DNA from: Acidimicrobiaceae bacterium
Lineage (GTDB): Bacteria; Actinomycetota; Acidimicrobiia; Acidimicrobiales; JAUTXP01
Assembly: GCA_030837965.1 (NCBI GenBank)
Contig: JAUTXP010000007.1
Coordinates: forward strand, 1-64,000
Direction: 5' to 3'
DNA: 64,000 bases
A model generated the notes under the pieces. That model was given only the letters and a program-made list of their open reading frames with translations, did no database searches and was not told the origin of the DNA. The position numbers were made by a program, and so were the translations under genes. Numbering within the stretch: position 1 is the stretch's first letter; each line of letters begins with the position of its first letter. This document shows positions 7,618-15,597 of this stretch, one piece after another.

Positions 7618-8889
7618 ATGCCCGCCTTCGAGCTCACCGACGAACGCCTGGACAACGGCCTGCGTCTGATCCTGTCCGAGGATCATGCCGCGCCGGTGGT
7701 GGCCGTCAACCTCTGGTACAACGTCGGCTCCCGCCACGAACCCGAAGGCCGCACCGGCTTCGCCCACTTGTTCGAGCACCTCATGTTCGAGGGCTCGCGC
7801 CACGTCAAGCGGGGCGAGCACTTCGCCGCCGTGGAGGCCGCGGGCGGCACCCTCAACGCCAGCACGTGGTGCGATCGCACCAACTACTACGAGAGCGCGC
7901 CCAGCAACCACCTGGAACTCCTGCTGTGGCTGGAGGCCGACCGCATGGGCGGCCTGCTGGACGGCATCTCCCAGGAGACCCTCGACAACCAGCGCGACGT
8001 CGTCAAGAACGAGCGCCGCCAGCGCATGGACAACGCGCCCTACGGGACGTGGGGCGAGCGCATGCACTGGGCCGTGTTCCCGAAGGGCCACCCGTACCAC
8101 CACCCGACCATCGGCTCGATGGGCGACCTGGACGCGGCATCCCTTGACGACGTGAGCGCCTTTTTCCGCCGCTACTACGCGCCCAACAACGCCGTGCTCA
8201 CCATCGTGGGCGACCTCGACCCCGACGAGGCTCGGGGTTGGGTGGAGCGCTACTTCGGCGGCATCCCCCGCAACGACGACATACCGCCTCCGCCCGACGG
8301 CACCCTGCCCGCGGCCATCGGCGCCGAGGTGCGCGAGACGGTCCCAGACAACGTGCAATTGGAGAAGCTGTTCATCGGCTACCGGGCCCCGGCCTACGGC
8401 ACGTCGGAGTTCGACGCCCTCACGATGGCCTTGCTGGTCGCGGGCCAGGGCCGGGGCAGCCGGATGCACCGCACGCTCGTGATCGAGCGCCAGTTGGCCA
8501 AGGATGTCGACTTCAGCCCGTGGCCGTTCGTGGGCGGCGCGGCGGTGGCCACGGCCAGTGCAACGGCACGCCAAGGCGTACCCGCGGCCGACTTGGAAGC
8601 GGCCATGCACGACGTGCTGGGCGGACTGGCCGACGGCGTCACCGAAGAGGAGATGGCCAGGGCCCGCGGCCTCATGGAGCGCTACGAGCTCGGGCAGTTG
8701 CAGGCCGTGGCCGACCGGGCCGACGCGTTCAGCGAGTGCGCCACGCTGTTCGACGACCCGAACCTGGTCAACACCCGGCTCGACGCGCTGTTGGCCATCG
8801 ACGCCGACGCCGTGGCTCAGGCCGCTGCCCGCGTGCTCACGGCCGACAACCGGGCCGTGCTGACCTTCGTGCCGCAGGAGGGCCGATGA
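7618..8889 (+). CDS. M16 zinc peptidase, catalytic subunit
   Basis: 423 residues. The inverted zinc motif HLFEH is at residues 50-54 (His50, Glu53, His54) in the usual FAHLFEHLMFEGS context, and the distal Glu is expected in the NERRQRMDN region. Two M16 domains follow, with the C-terminal inactive half (GYRAPAYGTSEFDAL). M16 enzymes degrade peptides inside a clam-shell chamber. No signal peptide. The stop overlaps the start of the second subunit, as in bacterial alpha/beta M16 pairs. Confidence 0.9.
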   Translation: MPAFELTDERLDNGLRLILSEDHAAPVVAVNLWYNVGSRHEPEGRTGFAHLFEHLMFEGSRHVKRGEHFAAVEAAGGTLNASTWCDRTNYYESAPSNHLELLLWLEADRMGGLLDGISQETLDNQRDVVKNERRQRMDNAPYGTWGERMHWAVFPKGHPYHHPTIGSMGDLDAASLDDVSAFFRRYYAPNNAVLTIVGDLDPDEARGWVERYFGGIPRNDDIPPPPDGTLPAAIGAEVRETVPDNVQLEKLFIGYRAPAYGTSEFDALTMALLVAGQGRGSRMHRTLVIERQLAKDVDFSPWPFVGGAAVATASATARQGVPAADLEAAMHDVLGGLADGVTEEEMARARGLMERYELGQLQAVADRADAFSECATLFDDPNLVNTRLDALLAIDADAVAQAAARVLTADNRAVLTFVPQEGR

Positions 8890-10244
8890 CCCTGGTCGAT
8901 CAACGCCCCGACAGCGCCCCGCCCCGCCCATGGCGCTTCCCGTCCTTCGAGCGCACCCGACTCGACTCGGGGTTGCAACTCCTTGTGTGCCACCAGCCTG
9001 GACGACCGTTGGCCGCGGCCAGGCTCGTTCTCGACGGGGGCGCGATCACCGAGCCCGCAGGCCGTGCGGGCGTCGCCTTGTTGGCCGCCCGAGCCCTGCC
9101 CGAGGGCACCGAGTCCCTCGACGCCTTCGAGTTGGCCGAGGCCATGGAGGGGATGGGCGCGGAGATCAGGGGCGAGGTCTCGTACGACTCCATGCAGGTC
9201 CGCATGGACGTGCCTGTCACCAGGCTGGGCCCGGCCCTGGCCCTGTTCGGCGACGTGGTGCGCCGACCCGGCTTTCGTCCAGGCGAGGTCGAACGACTCC
9301 GCAAGGAGCGGCTCGACCAACTGGCCCAAGAGCAGGCGGTGCCCGGTGCGCTGGCGGCACGCGCCTTCGAGGGGGCCGTGTTCGTGGCCGACTCGCCCTA
9401 TGCCCGTTCCATCGGCGGGCAGGTGGAGACGGTGGAGGGCCTCGATACTGCGGCCATCGAGTCGTTCTACCGATCCAGGATCGACGCCTCTGCCGCCACG
9501 CTGGTCGTGGTGGGCGACGTGGCCGGCGTCGATATCGCCGGCATCGCGGCAGACGCCTTCGGCCAGTGGCCCGTCGACAACGTCGGGCAGTCCACGCCCG
9601 TGGTCGACGCGCGGGACGAGCCCACGCGCGTCGTGCTGGTCGACCGGGCCGGCTCCGTCCAATCGACCCTGACCATCGGGCACGCGGGGCCGCCGCGGCG
9701 GACGCCTGACTACGTGCCCATCGACATGCTCGCCATGTGCCTGGGGGGCGTGTTCGGGTCCCGCCTCAACCTGAAGCTGCGGGAGGAGAAGGGCTACACC
9801 TACGGCGCCTTCGCCGGGTTCGACTTCCGGCGCCACGGCGGCACCTTTTCGGCCCAGACCGCGGTGCAGACCGAGGTCACCGCCGACGCAGTCGCAGACG
9901 CCGTGGCCGAGATCGCCCGCACGGCCGAGTCAGGCATCCCCGAAGAGGAGCTGGCGTCGACTCGCGAGTACAGCGTCGGCGTCTTTCCCATCGCCTACGA
10001 GCGGCCCGATGCGGTGGCCCACGGTTTGGCCGATCTGGTCGTGCACGGGTTGGCCGACGACTGGCACGACTCGGTCAGGTCGGAGATGGCCGCCGTCAGC
10101 TCGGAGCAGGTGACCAAGGCCGCGGCCGACCATCTGCACCCGGATCGCATGGCCATCGTGGTGGTGGGGGACGCGGCCGCGGTCAGGCCAGGACTGGAGG
10201 CGGCCGGGCTCGGCTCGGTGGAGGTTCGCGAAGCCGGGGTGTAA
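8886..10244 (+). CDS. M16 peptidase-like subunit lacking the zinc motif
   Basis: 452 residues from ATG 8886, overlapping the previous stop by four bases. It has the fold of M16 peptidases (LDSGLQLLVCHQPGRPLAAARLVLDGG; later LREEKGYTYGAFAGF, which carries the substrate-binding Arg/Tyr of the family), but at the position of HxxEH reads VALLAARALP, so zinc cannot bind. In two-component M16 systems this non-catalytic chain pairs with the catalytic one and supplies the substrate-binding residues. The tight pairing with the active subunit supports a heterodimer. Confidence 0.88.
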   Translation: MTLVDQRPDSAPPRPWRFPSFERTRLDSGLQLLVCHQPGRPLAAARLVLDGGAITEPAGRAGVALLAARALPEGTESLDAFELAEAMEGMGAEIRGEVSYDSMQVRMDVPVTRLGPALALFGDVVRRPGFRPGEVERLRKERLDQLAQEQAVPGALAARAFEGAVFVADSPYARSIGGQVETVEGLDTAAIESFYRSRIDASAATLVVVGDVAGVDIAGIAADAFGQWPVDNVGQSTPVVDARDEPTRVVLVDRAGSVQSTLTIGHAGPPRRTPDYVPIDMLAMCLGGVFGSRLNLKLREEKGYTYGAFAGFDFRRHGGTFSAQTAVQTEVTADAVADAVAEIARTAESGIPEEELASTREYSVGVFPIAYERPDAVAHGLADLVVHGLADDWHDSVRSEMAAVSSEQVTKAAADHLHPDRMAIVVVGDAAAVRPGLEAAGLGSVEVREAGV

Positions 10245-10282
10245 CTGGTTCGCCGGCCGACAGAGGGGGTATGTGGTCGGCC

Positions 10283-10465
10283 ATGACCGACCCGCGGTTG
10301 GCCGACCACATGGTCGGCCTCGAACTCCAGATGATCGAGCTGGAGGAACGGCGGCAGCGGGCCAGGGTGCAAGGGGACAGGGTCGCCATGGCCCGTCTCG
10401 AAGGCGAGATCGACCACCTCCGCCAGGAGATGGCCTCGACCGCCGAGCACCTGCTCGCCGTCTGA
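10283..10465 (+). CDS. Small coiled-coil protein
   Basis: 60 residues from ATG 10283. Almost the whole chain is a charged amphipathic helix (MIELEERRQRARVQGDR, ARLEGEIDHLRQEMAS) of coiled-coil type. It lies 38 bases after the M16 pair and 10 bases before the GCS2 ligase, same strand, so it may be co-transcribed. No known family recognised; high GC at third codon positions and the helix pattern support a real gene. Confidence 0.5.
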   Translation: MTDPRLADHMVGLELQMIELEERRQRARVQGDRVAMARLEGEIDHLRQEMASTAEHLLAV

Positions 10466-10475
10466 CGCCGACCTC

Positions 10476-11603
10476 ATGCAGATCGAATTCAACTCCTCCG
10501 ACCGGTCCAGCCTCGGTGTGGAGATGGAGCTGGCCGTGGTCGACCGAGACACCGGCGAGCTGGTCTCGGTCGCGTCGGAGCTCCTGGACGAGTTGGAGTC
10601 GGCGGGTCACACCAAGGCCAAGCACGAGTTGCTCGAGTGCACGGTCGAGATCATCACCGACGTGTGCTCAACGGCGAGCGAGGCCCGTGCCGATCTGGAG
10701 TCGACCCTCGGCGCCTTGCGGGCCACCACTGACAAGCGCGACCTCGAGCTCATGTGCGCGGGCACGCACCCCTTCTCCGACTGGGCCAAGCAGCAGATCA
10801 GCCCGGACCCCCGCTATCACGCGCTGGTCGAGGAGATGCAGTGGCTGGCCCGGCGCCTCCAGATCTTCGGCATCCACGTGCACGTCGGCATCCGGTCGCC
10901 CGAGAAGGCCATCGCCATCGCCAACGCCATGGCCGGCTACATCCCGCACTTCCTGGCCTTGTCGGCGTCGAGCCCGTACTGGGTCGGGGTCGACACCGGC
11001 CTGGCATCGGCCCGGTCCAAGGTGTTCGAGGGCCTGCCCACCGCCGGGCTGCCGTACCAGCTCGACGGCTGGCCGGAGTTCGAGCAGTTCATGACCACGC
11101 TGGTGTGCTCCAACACGATCCGCACCATCCGCGAGGTGTGGTGGGACATCCGGCCTCATCCCAACTTCGGGACCATCGAGCTGCGCATCTGTGATGGGGC
11201 GCCGACCATGGCCGAGGTAGCCGCTATCGCCGCGCTGAGCCAGTGCCTGGTCGAGTGGATGGACGGCTTGGACGACAAGGGCTACACGCTGCCGCGGTAT
11301 CGGAGCTGGGTGTTGCGGGAGAACAAGTGGCGGGCCGCCCGCCACGGCATCGACGCCGAGATCGTCACCGACGAGGACGGGTCGCTGCGGCCGGTGCGCG
11401 AGGCCATCGCCGAGGTGGTCGAGGAGCTGATGCCCGTGGCCAACCGGCTGGACTGCGTGGAGGAGTTGCAGTTCGTGGCGGCCATGGCCGAGCGCCCGAG
11501 CTATCAGCGCCAGCGCCAGATCGTGGCCGAAGGCGGCACCGTGGGCGACGTGGTCCACGGCCTGGTGGCCGAGCTGCGCACCGACCAGCCCGGCGCCCGC
11601 TGA
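10476..11603 (+). CDS. GCS2-family carboxylate-amine ligase (glutamate-cysteine ligase-like)
   Basis: 375 residues, typical of the YbdK/GCS2 group. Characteristic blocks: SLGVEMELAVVD (metal/ATP-binding Glu), ECTVEI, GIHVHVGI and a RPHPNFGTIELRICD segment. Members ligate an amino acid to the gamma-carboxyl of glutamate using ATP; YbdK itself is a weak glutamate-cysteine ligase, and actinobacteria use a related EgtA for ergothioneine. No egtBCD or gshB is adjacent, so the product cannot be named. Cytosolic; start is the first ATG after the small coiled-coil gene. Confidence 0.8.
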   Translation: MQIEFNSSDRSSLGVEMELAVVDRDTGELVSVASELLDELESAGHTKAKHELLECTVEIITDVCSTASEARADLESTLGALRATTDKRDLELMCAGTHPFSDWAKQQISPDPRYHALVEEMQWLARRLQIFGIHVHVGIRSPEKAIAIANAMAGYIPHFLALSASSPYWVGVDTGLASARSKVFEGLPTAGLPYQLDGWPEFEQFMTTLVCSNTIRTIREVWWDIRPHPNFGTIELRICDGAPTMAEVAAIAALSQCLVEWMDGLDDKGYTLPRYRSWVLRENKWRAARHGIDAEIVTDEDGSLRPVREAIAEVVEELMPVANRLDCVEELQFVAAMAERPSYQRQRQIVAEGGTVGDVVHGLVAELRTDQPGAR

Positions 11604-11649
11604 GGCTGCGCCTTCGTGGGCGAAGCCGCGGCCGCGGCCCTCGAAGCGC

Positions 11650-12870
11650 TTACAGGGCGCGGACGGCGGCCACTTCGCACGACGCCCCGGTGTTGCGCAG
11701 GTCGCGGGGCGCGGCCACCCGCACCTCCCAGTGGGCGCTGCGCTTGGGCCCGACGCTGCTGACCTTGGCCGTCCCCGAACCGAACCGGGTGCGGGCGTCG
11801 GTGAAGAAGACGGCGTCGACGGCGAAGGAGGCAGTCACATTCGACTGGTTGGTCAGCGTGCCGGTGTAGACGATGGTGCGGCCCGCCTGGCGACACGTCG
11901 TGCCCGTGGCCGTGGCCGTTGCCGTAGCCGCGCCGGAGGCGGCTCGACCAGCCGTGGTCGTGGTGCGCAGGACCGGGGGTGGGGCCAACTGGTCGCGCGT
12001 CTCGGCGGGCGCGGGCTCGGGGACCGTGGTCTCCGGCGCCACCAATCGGTCCTGGGCGGCGCGGATCATGGCCGCCGCGCCCGCGGGCAAGGGGGCCACG
12101 GCCGGGTCGTCCGCGGCGCGCGTCGCCTCGCGGCTCACGTCCTCGGCGTTGACGAACGTGAACACCAGCACGGTGGCGAAGGCCACGACTGCAGCCACCA
12201 CCGCCACTCTCGCCCCCCACCGCCCCCTCTCGCGCTTATCCACAGCAGCAGGTGCTGTGGAAAAGTCGGCGGGGGGCTCGGTGGGCGCGGGAGCGGGTGC
12301 TGAGAGTGGCGACGGCCGGGGTGCTGCGGGCCGGGGCGGCAGGGGGCCGCCGGTGTCGAGGGACTGGTTCAGGACGACCCACGGGTCTAGGGCCGCGTCG
12401 GGCGCCTCGGCCACGCCTGCCACGATCCCGTCGGCGCCGACCTCGGCCCGCTGGCCGTCGCCCAAGGCCACGCTGCCGCTGGTCGCGCCCCGCACCACCA
12501 CGTTGCCCTCCACGGCCGTGACCACGGTCCAGCCGTCGTCGCCGCAGGCCAGGGCGAAGGTGGCGAAGCGGGCCGTCAGGACGGCGCCGGGACAGCGCAC
12601 CTCGTAGAGCGACGGGTCCTCGATGGGCCCGGTCCGGTGCCAGGTTCGACCCGGTCCGAGGTTGACGACGATGCGGGAACGGCCATCCGCGTCCTCCCGA
12701 TCGACGCCGATCTCGCTCTCGCGGTCGAGCCGGGTGACCGCGCCGTTGCGGTGGACGACCTCGGCCACCGTGGACGCGTCGTCGTCGGTGCGGACCACGT
12801 CACCGGGCGCCAAGGGCTGGGCGTGCGCCTGGCTCGCCGTGTCCTGCCGCGTCTCAATGGCGCCGGCCAT
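11650..12870 (-). CDS. FecR-domain single-pass membrane protein with an embedded palindromic repeat
   Basis: 406 residues from ATG 12870. An N-terminal FecR-like domain (about 15-165: LAPGDVVRTDDDASTVAEV, VVTAVEGNVVVRGATSG) is followed by a Pro-rich linker, a transmembrane helix at 221-241 (VAVVAAVVAFATVLVFTFV) and an extracellular domain with two cysteines (TTCRQAGRTIVYTGTLTNQ, GASCEVAAVRAL). The topology puts the FecR domain inside, unlike classical FecR. Residues 203-212 (FSTAPAAVDK) are encoded by a copy of the dispersed 31-bp palindrome, just before the membrane helix. The gene diverges from a large coiled-coil protein gene, which may be its partner. Confidence 0.75.
   Translation of the reverse strand: MAGAIETRQDTASQAHAQPLAPGDVVRTDDDASTVAEVVHRNGAVTRLDRESEIGVDREDADGRSRIVVNLGPGRTWHRTGPIEDPSLYEVRCPGAVLTARFATFALACGDDGWTVVTAVEGNVVVRGATSGSVALGDGQRAEVGADGIVAGVAEAPDAALDPWVVLNQSLDTGGPLPPRPAAPRPSPLSAPAPAPTEPPADFSTAPAAVDKRERGRWGARVAVVAAVVAFATVLVFTFVNAEDVSREATRAADDPAVAPLPAGAAAMIRAAQDRLVAPETTVPEPAPAETRDQLAPPPVLRTTTTAGRAASGAATATATATGTTCRQAGRTIVYTGTLTNQSNVTASFAVDAVFFTDARTRFGSGTAKVSSVGPKRSAHWEVRVAAPRDLRNTGASCEVAAVRAL
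12235..12265. repeat. 31-bp palindromic element, copy 1 (intragenic)
   Basis: Arms CTTATCCACAGCA and TGCTGTGGAAAAG around the loop GCAGG. It lies inside the FecR-like gene and is translated in frame on the minus strand as FSTAPAAVDK. The left arm contains TTATCCACA, a perfect DnaA-box consensus, where other copies have TTTTCCACA. C-rich sequence lies to the left and G-rich to the right, allowing a longer stem. Confidence 0.9.
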
Positions 12871-12970
12871 GTCCTTACTTTCGGCGCGTTGGCGGCCAAG
12901 GTGAATGATGGTCCGCCACGGGCCCCCGCCATCGCGGGCAAGATGGGGCCGAATCCGAGGGAGAACGATC

Positions 12971-14935
12971 GTGTCGAACGACCCCAATTCGCCGGCCGGC
13001 GTCCTCGACGTGCCCGCGGCCACCACCGCCGTCCTGCACGGCATGATGGCGACCCTGTCCGAGGTGCTCGGCGGCATCGACGGGCGCATCGCCGCCCTCG
13101 AACAGCAGCTCCGGGCGTCCCGGGCCGAGAGTGGGTCGCCCCGGGCCTTGGCCGAGGCGGTCGAGGCCGCGGTGGCCAGGCTCGGCGAGCGGCTTGAGGC
13201 ACTCGAGGCGGCCGTCACTCGGCCCGCCGCGGACCCCGGGCTCGACGCCGCCCTCGACTCGTTGCGCCACTCGATCGACGCCTTGGCCGTGCGGCCTGTG
13301 CGCGACGACGCCCTGCACGACGCGGTGGCCCGCTTGGCCGAGCTGGTGGCCGAACCGCCGCCGCCCCCGCCCCCGCCGCCCGCTCCACCCCCGCCGGACG
13401 ACGTGGTGCGGGACGGCGTCACATCGCTGCACGAGCGCCTGTCGGTACTGCTGGAGATGGCGTCGCAGCCTGCCCAGCCCGATGACGCCGTGCGCACGGG
13501 CCTGGTCGAGGTGCAACAGGCCGTGGCCGGGCTGACGCAACAGCTCGGGGGCCTGACGCAGCACATGGCCGGGCTGACGCAGCAGATGGCCGAGCAGGCC
13601 GCGGCCCCGCCCACGCCCGAGCCAGCGCTATTGGACATGGCCGAGCGGCTGCGCCAACTGGACGATCGAAGTGCGGCCGCGGCGGCAGGGGACGAGGAGG
13701 CCTCAACGGCCTTGCGCCTGGCCCTCAACCGCCTCTCCGACCTGGCTGCCGGGCTCGACCGCCTGCCCGAGGCCGTGTCCGCCGCCATTCCGCCTCCGCC
13801 GCTCCCGCCCGACCCGCCGCCGCCGGTCGAGATGCCCGACGTGGCCGCATTGCTGGCCCCGGTGGCCGCAGACGTGGCCGCCGTGCATGCGGCTTTGGCC
13901 GACCACCCGGCCGCGGCCTTGGTCGACTCGATGGCGAGGGTCGAGCAACAGGTGGCCTCGCTGGTGGCCCAGCCCGGTCCTGGCCCGGCCATGGCCATGG
14001 TGGCTGCGGGCCTGGCCGAGCGTTTCGAGGCCAGGACGGACACGCTGGTCGACCTGCTCACGACCATGGCCGGCCGCATCAGCGAGACGGCCGAGGGCCA
14101 GGCCGGCATTGTCGCCAAGCTGGACGCGGCGGCCACCGTGCCGGGCGAGTTGGCGGCCAGGGTCGAGGAGTTCGTGGGCGGCCAGTTCGCCGAACTGTCG
14201 CACCGCGAGGACGCGGTGGCCGCGGCCTTGGGCGACGTGCGCGATGCGCTGGCGTCGACCGAGCGCGAGGACGCCGTGCTGGCCGTCCTCGAACGGGTGC
14301 GAGCTGTGGTGGAGGGCGAGCAGGGCGAGGTGGCCGCGCTGCGCGAGGGCATGCGCGCCTTGTACGAGGCGGTCGAGCGCCATGGCGCGGTGAGCGGCCA
14401 GGTCGGGGGCCTCCTGGCCGAGAACCGGGCCGCGCTGGCCGGAGAGGTGGACCGTCTCCAGGACGCGCTGGCGGGCCAGAACGAGGACCTGGCCGAGCGG
14501 GTGCGGGCCGCGCTGGAGGCGGCGGCCAACGCCGACGCCCACGCGGCGGAGATGGGCGCCAACGTCTCGAAGCGCATCGACGAGGCCACCGGCCGACTGG
14601 TCGCCGACGTCCAGGCCATGGTCGCCACCGGACAGGACCCGGCCCGGCTCGACGCCCTCGCCGAGCGCATCAGCGAGTCGGTGCACCGCGAGTCCGAGCT
14701 GTTGACCCAGCGGGTGGCTGCGCTCTCTGTCGCCCTCGACGGGCTGCGGGCCATGCTCGACGACCTGGTCGAGGAGACGTCCAACTCGATCGGCCGCAAG
14801 GCCACCGAGGTTGGCCGCAAGCTGGCCGCCGATCTGGGCATCCGGGGCAAGAAGCCCGGGGCCGGGTCCGGCGTGGGCGGGTCGGGCGGGTCGGGCAAGG
14901 CCAAGGAGCGCTCGATCGGCCCAGGGTCATCGTGA
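12971..14935 (+). CDS. Large coiled-coil protein of unknown function
   Basis: 654 residues from GTG 12971, preceded by GAGGGAGAA. Extended heptad-rich helices run through most of the chain, interrupted by Pro-rich linkers near 135 (PPPPPPPPAPPPP) and 280, and short repeats near 180-205 (GLTQQLGGLTQHMAGLTQQM). The Gly/Ser/Lys tail is flexible. There is no signal peptide or membrane helix, so it is probably cytoplasmic, perhaps a scaffold or polarity-type protein; function cannot be assigned. It diverges from the FecR-like membrane protein, 100 bases apart, and is followed by a zinc-ribbon gene. Confidence 0.7.
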   Translation: MSNDPNSPAGVLDVPAATTAVLHGMMATLSEVLGGIDGRIAALEQQLRASRAESGSPRALAEAVEAAVARLGERLEALEAAVTRPAADPGLDAALDSLRHSIDALAVRPVRDDALHDAVARLAELVAEPPPPPPPPPAPPPPDDVVRDGVTSLHERLSVLLEMASQPAQPDDAVRTGLVEVQQAVAGLTQQLGGLTQHMAGLTQQMAEQAAAPPTPEPALLDMAERLRQLDDRSAAAAAGDEEASTALRLALNRLSDLAAGLDRLPEAVSAAIPPPPLPPDPPPPVEMPDVAALLAPVAADVAAVHAALADHPAAALVDSMARVEQQVASLVAQPGPGPAMAMVAAGLAERFEARTDTLVDLLTTMAGRISETAEGQAGIVAKLDAAATVPGELAARVEEFVGGQFAELSHREDAVAAALGDVRDALASTEREDAVLAVLERVRAVVEGEQGEVAALREGMRALYEAVERHGAVSGQVGGLLAENRAALAGEVDRLQDALAGQNEDLAERVRAALEAAANADAHAAEMGANVSKRIDEATGRLVADVQAMVATGQDPARLDALAERISESVHRESELLTQRVAALSVALDGLRAMLDDLVEETSNSIGRKATEVGRKLAADLGIRGKKPGAGSGVGGSGGSGKAKERSIGPGSS

Positions 14936-14942
14936 GCGCGTC

Positions 14943-15140
14943 GTGAACGCGGCGCCGGCCACGACCGACTTCGCGTGCCCCCGCTGCGGGCAGGACGCCA
15001 CCGCCCGGTTCTACGGGCCGTGCGACGACTGCCGGTCGGCCTTGCGCGCCGACCTGGGCGGCGAGGCCAAGGATGTGGACGTTGCGGCCTACGAGCCGAA
15101 GATGAACGTCACGCCCAACCAGGTCGCCACCAAGGACTGA
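14943..15140 (+). CDS. Small zinc-ribbon protein
   Basis: 65 residues from GTG 14943. Two CxxC pairs (FACPRCGQD and GPCDDCRS) form a likely zinc ribbon; the C-terminal half (VAAYEPKMNVTPNQVATKD) is unstructured and conserved-looking. It starts seven bases after the coiled-coil gene. The stop codon lies inside the first unit of a 15-bp direct duplication (15131-15160). Function unknown. Confidence 0.65.
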   Translation: MNAAPATTDFACPRCGQDATARFYGPCDDCRSALRADLGGEAKDVDVAAYEPKMNVTPNQVATKD

Positions 15141-15160
15141 TCGGCCAAGGACTGATCGGC
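15131..15160. repeat. 15-bp tandem duplication
   Basis: Two exact head-to-tail copies of CAAGGACTGATCGGC at 15131-15145 and 15146-15160. The first contains the stop of the zinc-ribbon gene, so it looks like a recent local slippage event. Confidence 0.85.
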
Positions 15161-15266
15161 CCGTGGCCGTCGGCGGGCTTGGCGCGGGCTACGCGCGTCA
15201 TCCTCCAGTCGGGTGGTTCGCGCCGAACTGCTCACATTGCCGGTCAAGCCGCCGAATCAGGGGTCG

Positions 15267-15533
15267 GTGAACAACGGCATCGAGGTCATCCAGAACCTGC
15301 TGATCCACGCCGTCGAAGTCGAAGGCGAGGAACTGCGCGTCGACATCTACGGGGGCGTGGACTGCGTGTGCGGCACGCTCATCTACACGTTCGGCGACGC
15401 CGACGAGCGCAGTGAGCGGGCCGACCTCCTTGGCCGCTGGCGCGACGCCGGCACCCCGGTGACGTACGTGCGCAGGGACGGCTCGGCCGCCCTGATGGAC
15501 GAGGTCGCCCTGCTGTCCGACGCCCTCGGCTGA
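15267..15533 (+). CDS. Small conserved-looking protein
   Basis: 88 residues from GTG 15267 (a longer start at GTG 15213 is possible). The sequence VIQNLLIHAVEVEGEELRVD, VDCVCGTLIYTFGD and TPVTYVRRDGSAAL reads as a compact alpha/beta domain with a CVCG pair. I do not recognise the family. The gene ends 10 bases before a copy of the 31-bp palindrome and is convergent with the PilB-like gene. Confidence 0.5.
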   Translation: MNNGIEVIQNLLIHAVEVEGEELRVDIYGGVDCVCGTLIYTFGDADERSERADLLGRWRDAGTPVTYVRRDGSAALMDEVALLSDALG

Positions 15534-15543
15534 CCCTCTCCAT

Positions 15544-15574
15544 CTTTTCCACAGCACCTGTTGCTGTGGAAAAG
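15544..15574. repeat. 31-bp palindromic element, copy 2
   Basis: Arms CTTTTCCACAGCA and TGCTGTGGAAAAG, loop CCTGT. Between convergent genes (stops at 15533 and 15598). A 13-bp perfect stem; no T-run outside the stem. Confidence 0.9.
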
Positions 15575-15597
15575 TCGCGGGGTGGGGCGCAGAGTGG

